Below are positions 56,760 to 62,640 of a stretch of 62,640 bases of DNA, piece by piece. The stretch spans positions 1-62,640 of the forward strand of contig QHBM01000136.1 of the NCBI GenBank assembly GCA_003244145.1. Reading direction: 5' to 3'. Every line of letters starts with the position of its first letter. Positions within the stretch are counted from its first letter, which is position 1. A model generated the notes under the pieces. That model saw only the letters and a program-made list of their open reading frames with translations. It was not told the DNA's origin and ran no database searches. The stretch comes from Chthoniobacterales bacterium (GTDB taxonomy: Bacteria; Verrucomicrobiota; Verrucomicrobiia; Chthoniobacterales; UBA10450). The position numbers were made by a program, and so were the translations under genes.

Positions 56760-58247
56760 ATGCAGGGTGCTCGGTTATTCCTCTTCTTTACATGGCGACA
56801 ATGGCTCGTCGCCATGAGCATAGCGGCTGCTGGGACGGCCGTGTGTTTACCATGGTACGGATTTATCTCGCCGTGGATCGGTTGCACTATTTTTCTCACG
56901 GCAATTATTCTCGTTCACCTTCATTATGCCGGCCAATACATTGCGCCGCTGCCCCATATCGCTCTTCTCGTAGCGGCTTTGCAGTACATCTTTGCTGCGT
57001 GGTTCTCTCTTTATCATCCGCACGATAATCCTATCTATTTTATCGGCGATCGCTTGCCCCTCTATTATGCGTACACCGGCCCTGTCATACTCGCGATGAC
57101 TATCGGGTTCGCCGCCAGTCTTTGGCGAGTAGGCCTACCACGAATTCAACCGCAGAGTGTTTCCTCGGATCCATCACTTCTGTTGGAGTTGGATGTCATA
57201 TGCCTCTTGGGAATCGCGTCGGTGATTCTTGGAAATCTGAGTAAGATAGGGGGGCTGGCCTTCTTGTTTGTGCTGCTCGGTAATTTGCGCTTCGTCGGTG
57301 TTTACGGAAGAATGGTACTGGGCGGATCAGGTTGGCAATGGCGACTTGCCTTGGTCCTCTGTCTTGAAGTGCTATTTGCGACGGCCAGCGCAATGTTTCA
57401 CAATTTACTTCTATGGCTCCTTTGGACGTTCGCTCTCTGGGTCTATCGTTTTCGGCCGAGAATGTGGGCGACGTTAGGGTCTATTGCCATAGCCGTTTTG
57501 TTGCTGCCGGCGTTGCAGGCCGCGAAGTGGCAACTACGGACCGAAGCTCTCGATCCTATCGAAGGCCTTCCTACGGAAATAGCTGACACATCGGTATTCG
57601 ACCGGACAATACGGTGGGTCTCCTATCTGGTGCCCAGCTTGCAACAGACAGTAATGTTTGAACTGGAAGATGAATTCGTTTCCGAAATGGGCATGAGATA
57701 CAACCAGGGTTGGATAATAAACCGAGTGATGCTTTTCACGCCCGATTACGAACCCTATGCGCAGGGCAAGACTCTTGTTTCAGCCATCGAGGCCAGTTTG
57801 CTCCCCAGATTGATCGTTGAAGAGAAAGCGAAGTCGGGCGGACGCGAAAATATGGAGAAGTTCACGGGACTGGCGTTAGACGAGAATACGAGCATGAACC
57901 TTGGTTTCGCCGGGGAGATGTATGCCAACTTTGGCGAAACTGGAGGAATCATCGGCTGTGGAATCTACGCGCTTTTCTTTGGATTGCTCTTTAGAATAAT
58001 TTGCAAACGGGCCTTCACGAATCCTCTTTGGTGGTGTCTTGTGCCTTTTATTTTTTATTCCGCGGTTAAGGCGGAAGATGACATCGCCTTCGTCCTTAAC
58101 TGGACCGTCAAGGGCTCGATCGTCGTCGCCTTTATCATTCTGGCTTTGCCTAACTTCCGACGCGCCTTGTTTAGACCGTTGGAGGCGCCAACAAACAGTG
58201 TTCTGTTAAATCGCGAAAGTGCCGACGAGGCGTTTGCGTCGCGATAA
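56760..58247 (+). CDS. Multi-spanning membrane protein, possible polysaccharide polymerase
   Basis: Product of 495 residues from ATG 56760 (a TTG at 56751 adds three residues). About ten to twelve hydrophobic segments, a large non-hydrophobic loop (about residues 270-400, LPTEIADTSVFDRTIRWVSY, MRYNQGWIINRVMLFTPDYE, MEKFTGLALDENTSMNLGFA) and GEMYANFGETGGIIGCGIYA near the end. This layout and the position among glycosyltransferases suggest a Wzy-type polymerase, but no decisive motif is present. Such an enzyme would be unexpected beside an ABC exporter. Confidence 0.75.
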   Translation: MQGARLFLFFTWRQWLVAMSIAAAGTAVCLPWYGFISPWIGCTIFLTAIILVHLHYAGQYIAPLPHIALLVAALQYIFAAWFSLYHPHDNPIYFIGDRLPLYYAYTGPVILAMTIGFAASLWRVGLPRIQPQSVSSDPSLLLELDVICLLGIASVILGNLSKIGGLAFLFVLLGNLRFVGVYGRMVLGGSGWQWRLALVLCLEVLFATASAMFHNLLLWLLWTFALWVYRFRPRMWATLGSIAIAVLLLPALQAAKWQLRTEALDPIEGLPTEIADTSVFDRTIRWVSYLVPSLQQTVMFELEDEFVSEMGMRYNQGWIINRVMLFTPDYEPYAQGKTLVSAIEASLLPRLIVEEKAKSGGRENMEKFTGLALDENTSMNLGFAGEMYANFGETGGIIGCGIYALFFGLLFRIICKRAFTNPLWWCLVPFIFYSAVKAEDDIAFVLNWTVKGSIVVAFIILALPNFRRALFRPLEAPTNSVLLNRESADEAFASR

Positions 58248-58251
58248 GGCG

Positions 58252-59400
58252 ATGCAGATTCTCTTTGTCACGCCCTACTACTATCCGGAACTTGAGTTTG
58301 GCGGTCCGCCGAAGCGTTTGCATGCATTGGCGAGGAAACTAGCCTCGCGCGGTCACAACGTTCGGGTAGCTACTTTCGATTCAAGAAAACCAGCACGTCG
58401 TGATTCGGCCGTGATTGATACCATTACCGTGCAATATATCCCGTGGGTTGGATTGCGGTCGCGTCAGATTCCTACTCGAATGGCGCGTCTCGATTGCGAG
58501 GTGCGCGGTGCCGATCTGGTGCATTGCTATGGGTTATACAATCTCCTTTGTCCCCTGGCGGCCGCCTTAAGCAGGCGCGCTAGTGTTCCGTTTATTTTGG
58601 AGCCGATGGGCATGTTCGTTCCGAGATCACGTAGTTTGCTCGCGAAGCGAATGTATAACTCGACGCTCACTAAATCGATGGCGAAACACGCCGCGGCCCT
58701 CGTGGCTACTTCGCCCCTCGAAGCTGCTGAGCTAAAAGAGCTCACTCCGGACGACGTAGTGGTCCGCCGCAATGGAATTGACTTTGAAGAATTTGCCGAT
58801 CTGCCCGATGGCCAGCCGATGAGACAGCGCTGGGGCGTGGAAGTACACGAAACGCTCGTAGTTTATTTCGGGCGCATTAGTTCGAAGAAGAACCTTCACG
58901 ATCTAATCGCCGCATTTATTAAAGCTGATGTCTCACGGTCGAAGCTTGTCATGGCCGGTCCCGTCTCTGAACCCAACTACCGTCATAAGCTCCAAGCCCA
59001 AATCGATACTGCCGGGCAAGGCAAGAATATTCGGCTTCAAGGACCACTTTATGGACAGGAATTGAAGGCGGCATGGGCTGCAGCGGATCTTTTCGTGTTG
59101 CCATCGCTCAATGAAAATTTCGGTAATGCTGCCGGGGAGGCAGTGGCCGCGGGCGTCCCAGTCTTGTTGACCGAGACATGCGGGATCGCGCCGATCATTC
59201 ATCAACGGGCCGGCCTCGCCGTGCCTCTCGGAGTTGAGCCGTTGGCTGAAGGCCTCCGGCTGATGCTGAATCCAGAGGTCAGAGAGCAGATGACAGCGAG
59301 GCGCGAAGAGGTGAAGCGAGAGCTTTCCTGGGACGAGCCGGTCCGGCAGACGGAACGCCTCTACGGACAGATCATCCGCGGTGGTCGCCCGCAGAGGTGA
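58252..59400 (+). CDS. GT4 family glycosyltransferase
   Basis: ATG at 58252 gives MQILFVTPYYYPELEFGGPP, KRLHALARKLASRGHNVRVA, the classical WcaI/WbuB-type start. VVYFGRISSKKNLHDLIAAF and LFVLPSLNENFGNAAGEAVA, AGVPVLLTETCGIAPII show the second domain with the EX7E motif (ENFGNAAGE). Product of 382 residues. Confidence 0.94.
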   Translation: MQILFVTPYYYPELEFGGPPKRLHALARKLASRGHNVRVATFDSRKPARRDSAVIDTITVQYIPWVGLRSRQIPTRMARLDCEVRGADLVHCYGLYNLLCPLAAALSRRASVPFILEPMGMFVPRSRSLLAKRMYNSTLTKSMAKHAAALVATSPLEAAELKELTPDDVVVRRNGIDFEEFADLPDGQPMRQRWGVEVHETLVVYFGRISSKKNLHDLIAAFIKADVSRSKLVMAGPVSEPNYRHKLQAQIDTAGQGKNIRLQGPLYGQELKAAWAAADLFVLPSLNENFGNAAGEAVAAGVPVLLTETCGIAPIIHQRAGLAVPLGVEPLAEGLRLMLNPEVREQMTARREEVKRELSWDEPVRQTERLYGQIIRGGRPQR

Positions 59401-59505
59401 GACTCTGCTGCTGACATGGGCGAAGATGCGCGTTAAGCTTTAGGTCAAACACATCGAAAATCAGGGATAGAGGCGCGCGCCCTGCTTAAGAGATTGTGCT
59501 TAGCC

Positions 59506-61023
59506 ATGACCCCTCCTCAACACTCGCGAATGTTCGATGACCCTCTGGGGTCTTCGCCGCGACCGGATGCACAATCCGGGGACGAAATTGCGGCCAAGGC
59601 GAAATCGAAACGCCGAACAAAAACTTCGGTGTTTGTCGCGCATGATTGGATCGCCGGTCTCGTTTGTCTGGGGATCGATATTGTGAGCTGGATCCTTCTC
59701 TACGGCGCCATCAGCTTCCTGCGCCGGGACGAGTTCTTTGCCGGGCCTTTCGAGTTCATCCTCGTCGATGTGATCCAGGTATTCGTGATCTGCCAGGCGT
59801 TGTTCATGATCGGCGGCTATGACCGCAATAACGATATGCGGGCGCTCAACTATACGGCGGAGCATATTCTCGCGATGATCGGCGCAGCGGCAGTGAGCTC
59901 CCTGATCGTTTACGCAGCGGCGGCTTACGACAGCTCAATGAAGCCAAGCCGCGGCGTGGTCCTGATGAGTTTCGTCATCTTCCTGCCGTGGTCGATTGCC
60001 TATCGGCGCGCAATCGCGCGGACGCTCGCAAAGACGGCCGCCGCTCGCGCTTTTCTCGTGATCGGCAGCGGAGAATTGGCCGCGCGGTTTTACGACACTT
60101 ATCGGCGTTCACCCAATCGGCAGCGGCTTGAGTTTGTGGATATCGAGGGGGAAAGAATCGGACAGCACATTGCCGGGAGCGGTTCACCGATCATTGAAGG
60201 CGATCTCGCCACGAAGCTGGCGAATTTGAACGAGCGTTATAGCGGCGTCGTGATTGCAGAACGGGTGGATCGCATCCAACCGGAATTGCTCGAGCGTCTT
60301 GTGCGCACACAATTTCAACGGACGCGTGTCTATACGCTCGAGTCATTCTACGAGGCGCATTGGCGTCATGTGCCCGTGCATTCGATCGATCCGTTCTGGC
60401 CGTTGCAGATGGGTTTTCAACTGGCGCGCAATTCGCCTTATCATTATCTCAAGCGGTTGTTCGATGTCGGCCTCGCGGGCGGGTTATTGGTTATTTGTTC
60501 GCCGTTATTGGGTCTGATTGCGCTGGCCGTCCTTTTGGCGAATGGAAAGCCAATGCTTTTCAAGCAGCCGCGCGTTGGCCGGGAAGGAGAAATATTTACG
60601 GCGCTCAAGTTCCGGACAATGAAAGCGTCGATTCAGAATGAGACAGAGGAGGATATCTATACGCGGGAAGGCGATCCGCGCATTACGCGAGTGGGACGCT
60701 GGCTGCGTAAGCTGCGGCTCGATGAGCTGCCACAGCTTTGGAATGTGCTGCGCGGCGACATGAGTTTGATCGGGCCGCGCGCCGAATGGATTAAATGTGC
60801 CGAGCGCTATGAAAAGAAGATTCCGTTTTATCATTTCCGGCACCTGGTGAAACCGGGGATCACGGGCTGGGCGCAGGTGAATTACCCGTACGGCGAGAGC
60901 GAGGAAGACGCGATCGAGAAACTCAAATACGATCTTTATTATATCCGGCATTATTCGCTGAAGCTGGATGCGATGATCGTGCTGAAGACGGTGCATACCG
61001 TCCTTTTCGGAAAAGGACGGTGA
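59506..61023 (+). CDS. Polyprenyl glycosylphosphotransferase (initiating sugar-phosphate transferase)
   Basis: Starts glycan assembly by moving a sugar-1-phosphate to undecaprenyl phosphate. ATG at 59506 (MTPPQHSRMFDDPLG). Four hydrophobic helices between residues 45 and 180, a Rossmann-like domain (RAFLVIGSGELAARFYDTYR), and a C-terminal bacterial sugar transferase domain from about 315: YHYLKRLFDVGLAGGLLVIC, KQPRVGREGEIFTALKFRTM, RKLRLDELPQLWNVLRGDMS, LIGPRAEW, KPGITGWAQVNYPYGES. Length of 505 residues fits the WbaP/EpsE type. The leading 105 bp from 59401 hold no gene. Confidence 0.95.
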   Translation: MTPPQHSRMFDDPLGSSPRPDAQSGDEIAAKAKSKRRTKTSVFVAHDWIAGLVCLGIDIVSWILLYGAISFLRRDEFFAGPFEFILVDVIQVFVICQALFMIGGYDRNNDMRALNYTAEHILAMIGAAAVSSLIVYAAAAYDSSMKPSRGVVLMSFVIFLPWSIAYRRAIARTLAKTAAARAFLVIGSGELAARFYDTYRRSPNRQRLEFVDIEGERIGQHIAGSGSPIIEGDLATKLANLNERYSGVVIAERVDRIQPELLERLVRTQFQRTRVYTLESFYEAHWRHVPVHSIDPFWPLQMGFQLARNSPYHYLKRLFDVGLAGGLLVICSPLLGLIALAVLLANGKPMLFKQPRVGREGEIFTALKFRTMKASIQNETEEDIYTREGDPRITRVGRWLRKLRLDELPQLWNVLRGDMSLIGPRAEWIKCAERYEKKIPFYHFRHLVKPGITGWAQVNYPYGESEEDAIEKLKYDLYYIRHYSLKLDAMIVLKTVHTVLFGKGR

Positions 61024-61192
61024 AGCAAGAAGTAGGAATTACGAAGTAGGAAGTGGGGCAGAGGTCCCGCCTTCGCCGCAGGCTCCGGCGTGGCAAGCAG
61101 AGGTCGGAGACGATGAGCGAGCTTTCCATTGGGCGGTACTGATGCTTTCCTGCGTCCATGGCCGGTGAACTGATAACGGATAACCAATAACC
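61024..61192. repeat. Short spacer with repeat words
   Basis: Contains GAAGTAGGAATTACGAAGTA (about 61028), a GAGGTCGGAGACGA word and AACTGATAACGGATAACCAA (about 61170-61188), of the GTAGGAA, GGAGGTC and GGTTATN kinds. The last of these ends 4 bases before the GTG start of the next gene. Confidence 0.75.
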
Positions 61193-62548
61193 GTGCGCTG
61201 GCTTCGCGATCTCGCACGCTGGCTTTTCCTCGGCACGCTCGCGGTGGCGCCGTGGCTTTATGGCGGGACGACGGCGTGGTCGATCGAGTTAATCGATGGG
61301 ATGCTCGGCCTGGCGCTCACGCTTTGGGTGGCTTCGCTCCTGGTCGATCGCCGGTGGCCTTTGGTGCCGCGGGCGCTTGTCATCATCGCGGGACTCATCC
61401 TGTTGCAAGGCTGGTGGATGGTCGCCAACGCGCACGCCATCTACGATTTTACCTTCCGCTCCTTCGTTCCCGTTCATTCCCTTTTTCCGAATGGTCCGGG
61501 ATCGGCGGATTACGTTCTCAGTCTGGCCTGGATGCTCCGTGCGACCGCGTTGCTGGGCACAGTCTGCCTGGCGGCGGAGTTGGCGCAGCGGCCGGTCTGG
61601 CTCCTGCGGCTCTGGTATGCGATCGCAATCGCGGGAGGGTCAATTGCGTTGCTCGGATTGATCCAGAAAGGGACGGGCGCGCAGGCGATTTTTTGGCAGA
61701 AAGCTTTGCCACGGGAGTCGGAGACTTTTTTTGCCAGCTATTACTACCACGCCAACGCGGGTGCTTTCTTGAATTTGGTGCTGCCACCGATGGCGGGATT
61801 GGCTCTTTGGACACTGACGCGTCCAACGTCCCCACTGGCACGCGCTACTTGGTTAACCACACTGGTCCTGGTCGCGATTGCCGTGCTCTCGAATACTTCG
61901 CGCATGGCGCAAGCGGTCGGCGCGATGCTCGCTGTGGCGATGGTGGCGGGGGTCGCACGGCCCGCAATGCGAATGGTGGCGCGGATGGAGAAACGAATGG
62001 TGCTCGTGGGAATTTTCGTCGTGGTGGTGACAGCGGTCGCGGTCGCGCAAGCGGCGCATCTCGATCAACCTATTCTGCGCTGGCAACAGCTTACGAAGCA
62101 GTTGCCGGTGGATGCGCGCTGGATGGCGGACCGTGCCGCGCTCGATGCGGTTGGGGATGCAAGCTGGCTGGGATTCGGGCCGGGAACCTTTCAAGCGATC
62201 TTCCCGCACTATCAGAAGGCGTTCGGGAATGGGCTCGGTGGCACGTGGAGGTTTCTGCACGAGGATTATCTGCAAACGATTCTGGAATGGGGCTGGCTCG
62301 GCAGCATTCTGATCGCCGCATTATTTTTCGGCGGGATCGCCGTCGCGATCCGGAGCTACTTTGGAGCGGCAGACTGGAGCAATCGTCAACGCATTTTGTT
62401 GCCGTGCGTCGTGCTCGCGCTTGCTGGCGTGGCTATTCACGCCCTTGTCGATTTTCCGCTCCAGATTTTATCGATCCAACTTTTCGTGGCCACCTATCTC
62501 GGCGTTTGCTGGGGAAGCGGGACTTGGAAAGTAGGAAGTAGGAAGTAG
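61193..62548 (+). CDS. O-antigen ligase-like membrane protein (Wzy_C family)
   Basis: GTG-start product of 451 residues with about twelve hydrophobic segments. The motif [20 protein letters not shown] and the loop [40 protein letters not shown] (H-x-D-Y-L-Q) are those of WaaL/Wzy-type ligases and polymerases. The frame ends TWKVGSRK, encoded by the first units of a GTAGGAA heptamer array, which also supplies the TAG stop. Function is either ligation of the glycan to its final carrier or polymerisation. Confidence 0.87.
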   Translation: MRWLRDLARWLFLGTLAVAPWLYGGTTAWSIELIDGMLGLALTLWVASLLVDRRWPLVPRALVIIAGLILLQGWWMVANAHAIYDFTFRSFVPVHSLFPNGPGSADYVLSLAWMLRATALLGTVCLAAELAQRPVWLLRLWYAIAIAGGSIALLGLIQKGTGAQAIFWQKALPRESETFFASYYYHANAGAFLNLVLPPMAGLALWTLTRPTSPLARATWLTTLVLVAIAVLSNTSRMAQAVGAMLAVAMVAGVARPAMRMVARMEKRMVLVGIFVVVVTAVAVAQAAHLDQPILRWQQLTKQLPVDARWMADRAALDAVGDASWLGFGPGTFQAIFPHYQKAFGNGLGGTWRFLHEDYLQTILEWGWLGSILIAALFFGGIAVAIRSYFGAADWSNRQRILLPCVVLALAGVAIHALVDFPLQILSIQLFVATYLGVCWGSGTWKVGSRK

Positions 62549-62640
62549 GAAGTAGGAAGTAGGAAGTAGGAAGTAGGAAGTAGCCGCCTATGCACAAGGC
62601 TACGGCGCGCCATGGGGAAGTAGCCTCCTTCGCTGAAGCT
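62531..62640. repeat. GTAGGAA heptamer array at the window edge
   Basis: Seven perfect GTAGGAA units plus GTAG at 62531-62583, the longest perfect heptamer array in the window. The adjacent bases CCGCCTATGCACAAGGCTAC and GAAGTAGCCTCCTTCGCTGA continue as another repeat phrase to the window end. No gene begins here. Confidence 0.93.

Overview
The window looks like a chromosomal piece of a Gram-negative bacterium of the Verrucomicrobiota, probably near Chthoniobacterales. This rests on remembered family patterns: PEP-CTERM sorting tails of the form PEPSTWIGxALAL followed by arginines, an exosortase fused to an EpsI-like domain, autotransporter-type beta-strand repeat proteins, and a Kelch protein ending in a duplicated domain I associate with this group. 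No rRNA, tRNA, transposase, integrase or CRISPR array was seen.

Layout. 1-5.6 kb: the 5' part of icd (isocitrate dehydrogenase), a 14-repeat Kelch-like exported protein and a divergent small secreted protein. 5.6-19.4 kb: an accessory zone with PEP-CTERM proteins (two long, one remnant), a crowd of small toxin-antitoxin (TA) genes, many of them broken, and long intergenic stretches made almost entirely of short repeats. 19.4-23.3 kb: a TPR membrane protein, an S23-type four-helix protein and the exosortase. 23.4-38.4 kb: cell-surface polymer genes (two TagA/WecG-like transferases, a NodU/CmcH-type carbamoyltransferase, an asparagine synthase-GT9 fusion, Wzm) interleaved with TA modules and with 3'- or 5'-terminal remnants of the same kinds of surface genes. 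38.4-62.6 kb: a dense, TA-free polysaccharide cluster on the + strand: Wzt, methyltransferases, TagD- and TagB-like enzymes, glycosyltransferases, a DegT-type aminotransferase, a Gfo/Idh oxidoreductase, a sugar epimerase, a multi-spanning membrane protein (possible polymerase), a polyprenyl glycosylphosphotransferase and an O-antigen ligase-like protein.

How it works together (inference). The glycosylphosphotransferase would start a lipid-linked glycan. The glycosyltransferases, aminotransferase, methyltransferases and carbamoyltransferase would build and decorate it. TagA/TagD/TagB homologues suggest glycerol-phosphate units, and Wzm/Wzt would export the chain. The exosortase would process PEP-CTERM proteins, in a setting where exosortase and exopolysaccharide genes are known to co-occur.

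The most unusual feature is a vocabulary of short tandem words, mostly 7 bp long (GTAGAAA, GGAGGTC, GGATGAA, GGCGGAA, GCGGATT, ATTCGAA, GGTTATN). They fill the intergenic spaces and also sit in frame inside several genes, where they encode peptides with a 7-residue period. They supply part of a signal peptide, several interdomain linkers, start codons and stop codons. A second unusual feature is the repeated arrangement of surface-polymer genes, TA modules and terminal fragments of surface-polymer genes.
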